DNA of 64,000 bases from Fusobacterium mortiferum ATCC 9817 (GTDB lineage: Bacteria > Fusobacteriota > Fusobacteriia > Fusobacteriales > Fusobacteriaceae): assembly GCF_000158195.2 (NCBI RefSeq), contig NZ_GL987994.1, positions 616,343 through 680,342 on the forward strand. Direction: 5' to 3'. Under the pieces are notes generated by a model, which worked only from the letters and a program-made list of their open reading frames with translations, was not told where the DNA came from and made no database searches. Shown one piece after another: positions 53,013 through 61,397 of the stretch. A program made the position numbers and the translations under genes. Each line of letters opens with the position of its first letter. Position 1 is the stretch's first letter.

Positions 53013-55076
53013 ATGGAAAGATATAATTTATCAGCAGAACATATAGTCAAATTGTTATATAGAAAAGAGAATAATAGAGTAAATATTACGAATACAGATA
53101 CTTTTTTTAATAATCCAATTGTAGAAAAAGTTTTTATAAATAAGGGTAGTTATAAAATAAGTTGGGAACAGATATACAAAAATGAGATTAGATTAAAAAC
53201 TGACTTACCCAGAGTTTTAAAAAGATATTATCACGAATGTGGAGATTTTGATATAAATAGTTGTTTTAGTGAAATTTTAAATTTAGAAGATGTTGAGTTT
53301 TCTCATAATTGGTTGAAAGAACAATTAAAAGATGATGATTATTCTCAAGAGGAGATAGAAAAAATTTTAAAAGAAACAGATAATTTTCTGATATTTTGGA
53401 CTGAAAATCAAGGGGTATGGAATGTAGGAATAAAAAAAGAAGATTTATCTTTAGAAAATCCACCTGTCTATATGACAACTAATGATGATTTATACACTTG
53501 GAAAAAAGTTACAGATGATATTGATACTTTTATTTTATTGCAAATTATTGATAATTTATCAGATAGTAAATTCTATTTTTTAACTTTTGATAGTGAGCAG
53601 ATAAATTCTATTTTATCAGATAAGAAAATTTTAAAAGAGAGCTTGATAAAAAATGCCTTTGAGATAAAAGATAGAAAGATAAAACTATCTACCTATACAG
53701 AGTATGATTATACTCAAGATAGAGTCTATATTTTTAAAGTAAATAATGATGAGTTTGAAAAATGTTGGCTTATAAAATCAAAGGTAAAGAGAGATAAAAC
53801 TTCCTATGTTGATGAGGTTTTATTAAAAATAGCAGAGCTTATCTCTTTTAATGATAGAAAGATTGTAAAAGAGTTAGAAGTAATTTTAGAGGATTTTCAT
53901 AATTATTTAAGAAAAAATAGTAACTTTAATTATAGCTTTGATGAGATAAATTATCTCTCAACTAAAGAGAAGATTGAACTGAAAGTTGTGGCTATGGTTT
54001 TACTTTTAAATAAAAGTGGCTATATTTGTTACTTAGATTGGAAATGTGAGCTAGAAGATTTTAAAATATTTTTTGATGTAATTAAAAAACTTGGTATAGA
54101 TGAAAATATCTATAATTTTAATAGATTAAAACTTAATGAAGATGATGATATAGAAGTTTGGAGTAGAGAGTTTAATAAAGTCTTTAGTAAAAAAGGAATT
54201 TTCATTGGAAATATAAATACAAATTCTGACAGTTATTCAATTTTTCCTACAACTAAGAAAAGTTTAGAAGAGCTAAGAGAATTGGGAGATAAAATTGATA
54301 TAAAAATAGATTTTTTAGCTTACGTAGAGGAGGATAGTATGGATAAAAATTGGCAAGAGATGTATGAAAGAAACAGAGAGAAATTTAGATGTAAAATAGA
54401 TTTAGATAGTTACTTTACTGAAAAGAAAATTGGAAAGATGGAAGTAGATATCCTAGATATTGGAGAGGTAAACTTACCTACTGGAGAAATTTTAGCTTGT
54501 GACCCATTGGTAGAATTAGAGGACGCAAAAACATTTATCCAAAGAGTTCCCACTGGGAAATATCCTGTAAAGATAGCAGTAGTTCCAAGTAAAGAGCATG
54601 GAGATAGATATGCCTGTGTAAAAGTAGAGCTCAATAAAAATAAACCAGTAGTTTATGAATTAGCTATAACAGGAGTAGAAGAAAATATGGACGAAGCTAA
54701 TGAAGATGAATTTTATGGATTTGGTGTAGATGCAGGAATGGGTTGTGTAGTAGATAAAAAAACTCAAGAGGAGTATATAAAATATTGGGAAAAATTAGTG
54801 GAAGAGGAAGAGGCTGACAATCCATTTGATGATATATTTGATGATTTATTAGCAGAGAGTGCTAAAAAATATCCTAAATATCAAAGAGAATATGGAGATT
54901 GGGCTAATTGGACAATTCCGAATACAGATGTAAATATTCCAATTTTTACATCAGGGTGGGGAGATGGATATTATCCATGTTACTTTGGATACGACAAAGA
55001 TGGAGAGCTTTGTGGATTTTATATCCATTTTATAGATATTGAAAGAGAGTATTCTGATGAGGAAGAAGAGGAGTAA
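53013..55076 (+). CDS. Fusion protein: SUKH (SMI1/KNR4) - DUF6630-like - DUF4241
   Basis: A 687-residue protein made of three immunity-type modules. The SUKH module is about 1-185 (LPRVLKRYYHECGD, ENQGVWNVGIKKED), with an extension to about 255. A DUF6630-like middle is about 265-435 (GYICYLDWKCELEDFKIFFD, GIFIGNINTNSDSY). DUF4241 is about 445-687 (LPTGEILACDPLVELEDAK, RVPTGKYPVKIAV, FGVDAGMGCVVDKKTQ, FTSGWGDGYYPCYFGYDKDG). An internal SD gaggagg before an ATG at 54339 marks the join, suggesting two genes became one. The DUF6630 label is less sure than the others. Confidence 0.78.
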   Translation: MERYNLSAEHIVKLLYRKENNRVNITNTDTFFNNPIVEKVFINKGSYKISWEQIYKNEIRLKTDLPRVLKRYYHECGDFDINSCFSEILNLEDVEFSHNWLKEQLKDDDYSQEEIEKILKETDNFLIFWTENQGVWNVGIKKEDLSLENPPVYMTTNDDLYTWKKVTDDIDTFILLQIIDNLSDSKFYFLTFDSEQINSILSDKKILKESLIKNAFEIKDRKIKLSTYTEYDYTQDRVYIFKVNNDEFEKCWLIKSKVKRDKTSYVDEVLLKIAELISFNDRKIVKELEVILEDFHNYLRKNSNFNYSFDEINYLSTKEKIELKVVAMVLLLNKSGYICYLDWKCELEDFKIFFDVIKKLGIDENIYNFNRLKLNEDDDIEVWSREFNKVFSKKGIFIGNINTNSDSYSIFPTTKKSLEELRELGDKIDIKIDFLAYVEEDSMDKNWQEMYERNREKFRCKIDLDSYFTEKKIGKMEVDILDIGEVNLPTGEILACDPLVELEDAKTFIQRVPTGKYPVKIAVVPSKEHGDRYACVKVELNKNKPVVYELAITGVEENMDEANEDEFYGFGVDAGMGCVVDKKTQEEYIKYWEKLVEEEEADNPFDDIFDDLLAESAKKYPKYQREYGDWANWTIPNTDVNIPIFTSGWGDGYYPCYFGYDKDGELCGFYIHFIDIEREYSDEEEEE

Positions 55077-55077
55077 A

Positions 55078-55506
55078 ATGGAATATAGATTAATTCAAGA
55101 TGATGTATTCAATCATAAAGATTGTTATTATGCTCACTGTATAAGCAGAGATTATGCTCTTGGAGCTGGAATTGCTGTGGAATTTGATAAAAGATACGAT
55201 ATGAGAAATAGATTATTAAAACTAGCTGAGGAAAAACCAGAAACTTTAGATGAAAAATGTATAGAAGTAGAGAATGTATTTAACTTGATAACTAAGGAAA
55301 AATATTGGCAAAAACCAAGTTATAAATCTTTAGAAGAATCCTTATTAGAGATGAAGGAGAAACTATCTAAAAATAAAAATATAAAAAAATTAGTTATGCC
55401 AAAGATAGGTTGTGGACTTGATAGATTATCTTGGTGTAAGGTTGAACCTATGGTACAAGAGCTATTTAAGGATTTGGATATAGAGATAGTAGTATGCTAT
55501 TTATGA
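55078..55506 (+). CDS. TARG1-like macrodomain, probable ADP-ribose hydrolase
   Basis: A 142-residue macrodomain closely resembling human TARG1/OARD1 in order and key residues: YAHCISRDYALGAGIAVEFDK, LITKEKYWQKPSYKSLEESL (with the TARG1 catalytic Lys equivalent in LITK) and MPKIGCGLDRLSWCKVEPMV (with the catalytic Asp in GLDRL). TARG1 and bacterial DarG remove ADP-ribose from proteins or DNA. In this setting it may reverse an ADP-ribosylating toxin. It begins one base after the fusion gene with SD gaggag. Confidence 0.85.
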   Translation: MEYRLIQDDVFNHKDCYYAHCISRDYALGAGIAVEFDKRYDMRNRLLKLAEEKPETLDEKCIEVENVFNLITKEKYWQKPSYKSLEESLLEMKEKLSKNKNIKKLVMPKIGCGLDRLSWCKVEPMVQELFKDLDIEIVVCYL

Positions 55507-55520
55507 TAGGAGGAATGAAA

Positions 55521-55868
55521 ATGACTAAGGATTTACAAGAGAAGATTAAACCATTTTTCTGGGTAGAACATGATAATTCATACTCAGTTTGTTTGACAGT
55601 AGGAGAATATTTACAGGAAGTATTTGATACTCGTGTAGAAGAGGGATTTGAAGGAAATGGATATGATTGGGCTAGTTTAGCACAGGTATTTTTAGATGAA
55701 AAATGTCCAGAGTTACAAGAGAAGGTAGATTTTGACCCAGAGGGTAGTATGTTTGTAGCATATTCAGAGAATAAAGAGGCTTTAATAGATTTTATTTCTA
55801 AGTTTAAAGAGGCTTGTGAGAATAGAGAGGAGATTTTAGATTTATTTAGTAGGGCTGAATTAGATTAA
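55521..55868 (+). CDS. Imm51-family immunity protein
   Basis: A 115-residue acidic protein. GFEGNGYDWASLAQVFLDEK, FDPEGSMFVAYSENKEALID and the C-terminal LDLFSRAELD are hallmark Imm51 phrases. The family neutralises unknown polymorphic toxins. I use the ATG at 55521, seven bases after aggagg, rather than 55515 which almost touches the SD. It follows the macrodomain gene closely. Confidence 0.85.
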   Translation: MTKDLQEKIKPFFWVEHDNSYSVCLTVGEYLQEVFDTRVEEGFEGNGYDWASLAQVFLDEKCPELQEKVDFDPEGSMFVAYSENKEALIDFISKFKEACENREEILDLFSRAELD

Positions 55869-55882
55869 TAGGAGGGAGTTAT

Positions 55883-56431
55883 ATGTCCAAGAAAGTATGT
55901 GAAAGAAAGGCTGGTTATTTAGCTTTTTGGGCAGGAAACTTTAAAGATGTAGAAGATTTCTATAAATATATTCAATCATTTTACTGTATCTTTGAGGGAG
56001 AAGAGGACGAATATAATCCTGAATATAACTTTTTAGAAAAAGATTTTAATAAAGAGTTAGAAAAAATCTTTTCTGTAGAAAGAGAGTGGAAAGAAAAATT
56101 TGAAGAGATGTTTGAAGAAGCATTTAATAGATTTGAATATGATTTTGGAGTAACTTTTGATGAAGATTTCCAAGTATGTGGAAGTAGTGAAGAGCCAACA
56201 GATGAATTAGAAGTTTTATTTAAAGATTGGGAGGAGTTAATTGAGCCTGTAAAAAAATTCTTAGGAAAAGATAAATTTGATAAAAAATATAATTGTTTCT
56301 TTGGAATACCATCTTGTAAATATAGTGGAATTATCCCAAAAATTTCTAATGAATGGGGAGAACTTGAATTTTTAGGAAATGTAGAAGAAAATACTTTTTC
56401 AACTGATATGGCAGAAGAGTATAATTGTTAA
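55883..56431 (+). CDS. Imm22-like immunity protein
   Basis: A 182-residue acidic protein. GYLAFWAGNFKDVEDFYKYI at the N-terminus matches the opening of Imm22/DUF4289 (h.iW.GnF.s.eef..Y). Next come a helical middle and FGIPSCKYSGIIPKISNEWG then ELEFLGN near the C-terminus. The SD aggaggg is 9 bases upstream. It lies 14 bases after Imm51. Confidence 0.62.
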   Translation: MSKKVCERKAGYLAFWAGNFKDVEDFYKYIQSFYCIFEGEEDEYNPEYNFLEKDFNKELEKIFSVEREWKEKFEEMFEEAFNRFEYDFGVTFDEDFQVCGSSEEPTDELEVLFKDWEELIEPVKKFLGKDKFDKKYNCFFGIPSCKYSGIIPKISNEWGELEFLGNVEENTFSTDMAEEYNC

Positions 56432-56446
56432 AAGGAAAGTGATATT

Positions 56447-57211
56447 ATGGTAGAAATGAGTGAATTAGCAAAGGAGTTTGTAGAATTTTTTGACTGTGAG
56501 TATGAATATTTTCCTAAAAATACCTATGAAGAGATAATGGAAAAGTTTGAAAAATATGTGGAAGATGGAAAAGAGAAAGGATATTTTCCTGTTATTGTAA
56601 CAGTAGATGAAACACTTTTAGAATGTTTAGCTTTTAATGTATCAGATGATGAAGAGTTTAATATAGAAGATATAAGAAAATATAGAGAAAAATATATCTC
56701 CTCTATCTATTCAGAAGGTGGAGAAAATATATTGAAAGATTTAGTGAATAGAAGAAAAGAGGAAGCTGAAGATGATGAAATAGCTTGGGAAGAGGAAATA
56801 ATAGGAGAGTTTGAAGATAGTGGAGAGGATAGACTTAACTCTCCAATAGGATTTTTAGATTATAGAACAGAAAAACCTGTTGAACTATTTATAGTAAAAG
56901 TTCCTGTTAAAAATCCTTGGGAGATATTTGCTTGGTTACCAATGGGAAATTGGAATGAGTGTCCTACTACTTCAGAACATATGGCAATATCAAGGTATTG
57001 GTTTGAGAAATATGGAGCTGTACCAATTAGTATGACACATGATGTAGTGGAATATAGAGTTGAGAAGGTTATAAAAACAGAAGATGAAGCTATGGAAGTA
57101 GCAGTAGAGATGTATGGATATTGCCCTGATGTAGACCAAAGTTATGATACTCTTGGATTATTAGCTGGTAGTTTAGTAGATTCTAGTGTTTGGTATTTCT
57201 GGTGGGATTAG
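56447..57211 (+). CDS. DUF4253-family protein
   Basis: A 254-residue protein whose C-terminal 115 residues are a clear DUF4253 domain: VPVKNPWEIFAWLPMGNWNE, then CP, RYWFEKYGAVPISMTHDVVE, AMEVAVEMYGYCPDVDQ and the final WYFWWD. The N-terminal part (FFDCEYEYFPKNTYEEI, VTVDETLLECLAFN) is typical of the same family. Function unknown; recurrent in polymorphic toxin and immunity loci. It starts 15 bases after the Imm22 gene. Confidence 0.85.
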   Translation: MVEMSELAKEFVEFFDCEYEYFPKNTYEEIMEKFEKYVEDGKEKGYFPVIVTVDETLLECLAFNVSDDEEFNIEDIRKYREKYISSIYSEGGENILKDLVNRRKEEAEDDEIAWEEEIIGEFEDSGEDRLNSPIGFLDYRTEKPVELFIVKVPVKNPWEIFAWLPMGNWNECPTTSEHMAISRYWFEKYGAVPISMTHDVVEYRVEKVIKTEDEAMEVAVEMYGYCPDVDQSYDTLGLLAGSLVDSSVWYFWWD

Positions 57212-57221
57212 AGGTGGTAAT

Positions 57222-58076
57222 ATGATAGATAAAAAAGAATTAGAACCTTTAAAAAGAAATGCAATAGTAATAAATTATAGTGAAGAGAATAGAGAAAAAA
57301 TTCCTAAAGGTAGTTCAAAAATTGGAGGAAAACCTGATTTACCAAAGGATTTTCAATGGTATTACTACAATGGAGAAGATTATAAAAGAAAAGTTGCAAA
57401 TAGACCCCTTTCATTCTTAATGCAAATTAATTGTGAAGAGGTACATAAATACGATAAAGAGAGTCTTTTACCAGAGAAGGGAATACTATATTTTTTCTAT
57501 GAGTTGATGACTATGACTTGAGGATTTTCTCCTGATGATAGAGGAAGTGCAAGAGTTTTCTATTATGATGGAGATATAGAAGATTTGGTGTCTACTGATT
57601 TTCCAGAGGATATGGAAAAGGATTGTATAATTCCTGAAGCTAAAATAGATTTTGAAAGTATGAATGACTATCCTATTGACTTTTTTGATTACTATGATGA
57701 TGAGGATAGTGATGAGGAAATTGAAAGAAAAGAGAAAGAGTTTGAAAAAGATTTAGAGGAATTAGGATATAAAACTGATACCACAAAACTTTTAGGACAC
57801 CCAGAACTTATTCAAGGAGAGTATTTTGAAGAGTGTGAGGGAGTTGCTAGGAAAAATCTTTATTATGGTTCTGCACCTATAAAATATGGAGATTTAAAAG
57901 GTGAGATAAGGGAAAATGCTAAGGATTGGATACTGCTTATGCAAATGAGTGAGTTTGAGTTTGAAGATTATGGACTATATTTTGGAGATTGTGGAAAGAT
58001 ATATTTTAATATTAGGAAAGAGGATTTAAAAAATAGAAACTTTGATAATGTATGGTTAATTCTTCAATGTTACTAG
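57222..58076 (+). pseudogene. YwqG/DUF1963-family gene interrupted by TGA
   Basis: The 285-codon frame is split by a single TGA at 57519-57521. Before it: SSKIGGKPDLPKDFQWYYYN, LMQINCEEVHKY and GILYFFYELMTM. Directly after it, in the same frame: GFSPDDRGSARVFYYDGD, and later LLGHPELIQGEYFEECEG, WILLMQMS and FGDCGKIYFNIRKEDL. The family usually has Trp before GF.P.DRGS, so TGG-to-TGA is the likely lesion. The second half contains an acidic insertion. It starts after SD gaggtgg, 10 bases after the DUF4253 stop. Confidence 0.8.
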
Positions 58077-58091
58077 GGAGAGGAGGTAATT

Positions 58092-58658
58092 ATGATATAT
58101 AAATTTACAGAAGTATTGAATGATTTAGTTAATTATTTTTTTCTTAGTGATATTTTATTATTAGAAAAATGGAAAGAACAGAATAATCTTTCTGATAATT
58201 TAGGAGCAGAATTTATTTCAAATGAAAGTGGGGATAGAGTTTTTTATGAAAATATTGCTATTCCTATGATGGATATTGAAAATTATCCTTATATAGTTCT
58301 ATTTAATCTTTCTAATGATATACCAGAATTATGTAAACAAGAAAATAAATTACAGTTTAGAAAAAGTGGTTATTATCTTAAAATAGAGAATAATATACTT
58401 ATGCTTTTTACGTGGAGAATATTAGAAAAATTTACTCATAATAATATAGAGAATTTAATTACTTGCTATAAACAATATAACAAACCTCTTATTGAACTTC
58501 CAAATGGTTGGTATCATATTGAAATTTTAGGTGGAGAAATTTTAGAAAATGGTTATTATGAACCAACATTAGAATTTATAATTCAAGTAGTAGAAGAAAT
58601 AAATGTAGTAAAAGAAGATATGAATTTGAGCTTTAAAATAATAAGTTCTACTTATTAA
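58092..58658 (+). CDS. Unknown protein in immunity array
   Basis: A 188-residue protein, less acidic than its neighbours. It contains FLSDILLLEKWKEQNN, ENYPYIVLFNLSNDIPEL, NNILMLFTWRILEKFTHN and a closing part LPNGWYHIEILGGEILENGY then EPTLEFII. The NGWY.IEI.GG phrase followed by a strand-rich tail suggests a beta-barrel-like domain. I do not recognise a family. SD gaggaggt. Position and size fit an immunity protein. Confidence 0.55.
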   Translation: MIYKFTEVLNDLVNYFFLSDILLLEKWKEQNNLSDNLGAEFISNESGDRVFYENIAIPMMDIENYPYIVLFNLSNDIPELCKQENKLQFRKSGYYLKIENNILMLFTWRILEKFTHNNIENLITCYKQYNKPLIELPNGWYHIEILGGEILENGYYEPTLEFIIQVVEEINVVKEDMNLSFKIISSTY

Positions 58659-58673
58659 ATAAAAGATAAAGGA

Positions 58674-58886
58674 TTGAGTAGAGAAGCTATTATCAATGAA
58701 AGTGATGAGGTAGCTATAGCTACAGCCTTTGCACAAATAAAAATAACAGGTAAGATAGATAAAGAGCTAAAAGAAAAGGCTTTGTTATCTTTAAAAAGAA
58801 TGGAATTGATAGCTAAAATCTGTGGTTATGGAGAATCTGAAATTAATAAACAACTTTATAGTGATTTAGAGAGTTTTAAAAGTTAA
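58674..58886 (+). CDS. Short helical protein, TTG start, or gene remnant
   Basis: A 70-residue frame beginning at TTG (SREAIINESDEVAIATAFAQ), rich in helix (ELKEKALLSLKRMELIAKIC). The candidate SD (ataaagga) is weak and overlaps. It reads in the same frame as the previous gene after its TAA, so it might also be a C-terminal remnant. Codon usage looks like coding DNA. No family recognised. Confidence 0.4.
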   Translation: MSREAIINESDEVAIATAFAQIKITGKIDKELKEKALLSLKRMELIAKICGYGESEINKQLYSDLESFKS

Positions 58887-58896
58887 GGAGATTACT

Positions 58897-59421
58897 ATGG
58901 AATATATAAAAGATTTTCTAAAAAATGAAGATAGAGAAAGTTTTGACAAATTATGGGAAAATTGTACAAAGCTTGTTTGGATAGATTGGAGAGAATACGA
59001 CGAGGATATAATTAATTATATAGAGAATGTAATTCAATCTGGAAAACTTATTGGAAAAAATGAAGATACTGATAACAAAATGGGATTTAATATAATTATC
59101 GAATGGAATGGAAAGAAGTATAAAATATCTTATCCTAATGAGGAAGGGTCTGATAGAGATACTACAATAAAAACTTTAAATAAGGTAATACAGCCAGAGT
59201 ACGAAATAAGATTGTTTATGGAAAGCTTAGGAAGTGATACCCTAGCTTTTGTTCCACTTTCTAAAGAGGAGTGGGAGGAATTAGAAAAAGAGTTTGGAGA
59301 AGAAAAAGTAAACTATTATTTCTCTAAGATAAAGGATAATAGTAAGATGTTTGATTTGGATATGGATGAACTTTTTAAAATTTTGGATAAGAGAAAAGAG
59401 ATAAAAAATTTCTTTGATTAG
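58897..59421 (+). CDS. Acidic protein of unknown family
   Basis: A 174-residue protein with LVWIDWREYDEDIINYIENV, a strand pair around GFNIIIEWNGKKYKISYPNE, the striking GSDRDTTIKTLNKVIQPEYE then IRLFMESLGSDTLAFVPLS, and a helical end. The pattern resembles immunity proteins that I recall near SUKH genes, but I cannot name a family. It begins 10 bases after the short ORF with SD aaggag and precedes the next gene by 9 bases. Confidence 0.6.
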   Translation: MEYIKDFLKNEDRESFDKLWENCTKLVWIDWREYDEDIINYIENVIQSGKLIGKNEDTDNKMGFNIIIEWNGKKYKISYPNEEGSDRDTTIKTLNKVIQPEYEIRLFMESLGSDTLAFVPLSKEEWEELEKEFGEEKVNYYFSKIKDNSKMFDLDMDELFKILDKRKEIKNFFD

Positions 59422-59430
59422 AGGTGGAAT

Positions 59431-59970
59431 ATGGAAAAATTAAGAGTAGATGATTTTGAAATAGAAGAAAATGAATGGGGATATGTTTTTTCAACCTATT
59501 TTGACTTTTGGGAAGATGAAGTAGGAGTAACATTAGATTTAGATTACAATATAAAAGATGAAAAAGAGCTTTCAGAAGAGGAAATCAGAGAAGTTATAGA
59601 AAAAGCTTTAAAAAATCTGAATCCTCTATTGAAAAAAGCTGAAAGTAATAGAAATCAACTCATAGAACTTTTAAAAGAAAAAAACTATATAGAATTAGCA
59701 AATGAATGGATAGCAGGAGCTGAAGAAGTAGAGGGAAAAGAGGGATATTATTTAATAGATGATGAAGAAGTTCATATTCCTATTACAGAGGAAGAATTTG
59801 AAAAAAGTATTAGTTGTAGAGGAGGAATAGGAGCTACTATTGGTTTAGATGGAGAACTAGACTTTATATCTATTTACTTAGTATTTGAACCAGATTATTT
59901 TGCTGGACATTGTATAGAAGGGTATATTAATGAAGATGGTAGTTTTTCAGTTAATGGATTAGCTGGATAG
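59431..59970 (+). CDS. DUF2004/DUF2262-like protein
   Basis: A 179-residue acidic protein. The N-terminal half carries FWEDEVGVTLDLDYNIKDEK, and a helix of about 35 residues follows. The C-terminal half carries GIGATIGLDGELDFISIYLV and the closing YFAGHCIEGYINEDGSFSVN, then GLAG. The ending (F.GH.IEG.I..DG......G..G) resembles DUF2004/DUF2262 domains of the immunity-type group. Which of the two is uncertain. SD gaggtgg. Confidence 0.5.
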   Translation: MEKLRVDDFEIEENEWGYVFSTYFDFWEDEVGVTLDLDYNIKDEKELSEEEIREVIEKALKNLNPLLKKAESNRNQLIELLKEKNYIELANEWIAGAEEVEGKEGYYLIDDEEVHIPITEEEFEKSISCRGGIGATIGLDGELDFISIYLVFEPDYFAGHCIEGYINEDGSFSVNGLAG

Positions 59971-59980
59971 GGAGGTAACT

Positions 59981-60466
59981 ATGGGAGCTTGGGGTATAAA
60001 AGCATTAGAGAGTGATGAAGGATTAGATGTTGTTGATGTTTTAAGAGAATATCTTGAAGGATTTAAAAATAAGAGAGTGATTACTTTAAAAGAAATAATA
60101 AATTTAATGATTGAACAAGGAATGTTAGGAGAAACTCTTGAAGAGATAGAATTTCTTTATGATAATACAGCAATAGCCATATCAGAACTTTATTTTGATT
60201 TTAAAGAGAATGGAAAATTAGATTATGATGATGAAGAGGAAGATGAAACTACTTTTTCTAAATTAGAAAAATTTTCTAGTGATAAAAAATCTTTAAAATA
60301 CCTTATTGACTATTTAACTAATATTTATAATAAAGTTCCTGATGAAGATGGCGAAAGAGAAATAGTAGATTTGTGGTATGATAATGGACAAAATCCAAGT
60401 TATGAAGAATGGTATAATCATTTAAAATCTTTGATAGAAAAATTAAAAGGTGAATATGGAAACTAG
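59981..60466 (+). CDS. DUF4259-like protein
   Basis: A 161-residue acidic protein opening with MGAWGIKALESDEGLDVVDV, the recognisable DUF4259 start (MGAWG.g.fe.D.alD). The rest is helical with an acidic stretch (DYDDEEEDETT) and a final WYDNGQNPSYEEWYNHLKSL. It begins 10 bases after the previous stop with SD gggaggt. Its last codons, YGN and TAG, are echoed as YGS TAG at 61371, marking a duplicated junction. Confidence 0.7.
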   Translation: MGAWGIKALESDEGLDVVDVLREYLEGFKNKRVITLKEIINLMIEQGMLGETLEEIEFLYDNTAIAISELYFDFKENGKLDYDDEEEDETTFSKLEKFSSDKKSLKYLIDYLTNIYNKVPDEDGEREIVDLWYDNGQNPSYEEWYNHLKSLIEKLKGEYGN

Positions 60467-60473
60467 GAGATGT

Positions 60474-60515
60474 TTAGCTTATCAAATTTTAGAATATACT
60501 AGTTGTCATATATGA
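60474..60515 (+). pseudogene. Fragment of the SUKH-3 gene 5' region
   Basis: Fourteen codons (LAYQILEYTSCHI, stop) match LAHQVLEYAGWYE near the start of the SUKH-3 gene at 61434-61472. Together with the preceding gatatggaa.ctaggagatg match, this is a decayed copy of the DUF4259/SUKH-3 junction left before an inserted gene. Confidence 0.7.
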
Positions 60516-60580
60516 ATAATAAAGAAAAAACAGTAAATATATAAGTGAACTAAAGACCTAAAGTGAGGGAAAAATATTTA

Positions 60581-61357
60581 ATGGATAAAAAAAGTAAAAA
60601 AATTCTGATGAATTATATGAATGATACAAAAAGAAATCTATTATCATATGAAGAAATTGCATATGCAAAGGAACAGGGAGCTATTTTAGAGGATTTGCCT
60701 ATTTCATCTGAAGAAGCTATATCTATTTTAACACAAAGTCTTAAGTGTATTTCTCTTAATGATGTTGCTAATGCTTTTTTATATAGTTTATCTACTCGTG
60801 ATATGGAATATAGATATATTTTAGCGTCATATGTGTATGCTGTAAGCTGGTTGAAGTTTGACAGGGGAAGAACAGACAAAGTTCCATCTCAACTGGATAG
60901 AACATTTTATAATTGGGTTAAGTACCAAGGTGGTGGGATTTGGGGTGGAATAGGAAAACCAATTTTTTATCTTAATGAATTTACTCATATGGATAAAAAA
61001 ATCCCTACAAATATTGACAATGATATTTTAGAGAAAATAATATCAATATCATCTACAATGAACGACGGAGCTACAGGCATTATGTTATGTAAAAAAATTC
61101 AGGAAAGAAAACTGTTACCTTGTAATAAAAGTGAGATTATTGGAATCCTTGAAACACTTGCTATTTGTGGAATTTTAGAAACACCAGAGCATAAAGGATA
61201 TATAGATTCTTTTACTCCACCATTAATGAGAGATACTGGTAATTTAAAACAAAGTTTATCCTATCCACTCAACTGGTGGCATGGAGAAAATAAAGTAAAT
61301 TATGATAACTGCTACAAAATTTTTAATATTGATTTTTCTTATTTATCAGAAAAGTAA
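60581..61357 (+). CDS. Unknown protein carried on inserted cassette
   Basis: A 258-residue protein, not notably acidic. It opens MDKKSKKILMNYMNDTKRNL, has helical repeats (LPISSEEAISILTQSLKCIS, RYILASYVYAVSWLKFDRGR), a glycine-rich centre VKYQGGGIWGGIGKPIFYLN, and ends with SLSYPLNWWHGENKVNYDNC. No family recognised by eye. It sits between two copies of the DUF4259/SUKH-3 junction, which indicates late insertion. The ATG at 60581 follows gaggga with longer than usual spacing (11 bases). Confidence 0.6.
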   Translation: MDKKSKKILMNYMNDTKRNLLSYEEIAYAKEQGAILEDLPISSEEAISILTQSLKCISLNDVANAFLYSLSTRDMEYRYILASYVYAVSWLKFDRGRTDKVPSQLDRTFYNWVKYQGGGIWGGIGKPIFYLNEFTHMDKKIPTNIDNDILEKIISISSTMNDGATGIMLCKKIQERKLLPCNKSEIIGILETLAICGILETPEHKGYIDSFTPPLMRDTGNLKQSLSYPLNWWHGENKVNYDNCYKIFNIDFSYLSEK

Positions 61358-61397
61358 TAAAATTAGAAGTTGGATATGGAAGCTAGGAGATGATTGT

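Noticed and set aside
57519-57521. TGA read as Trp or selenocysteine
   Set aside because: Other genes here use TGG for Trp and at least one (62501-62503) ends with TGA. There is no sign of a selenocysteine insertion structure, and a nearby paralogue is broken by TAA. A plain nonsense change is simpler.
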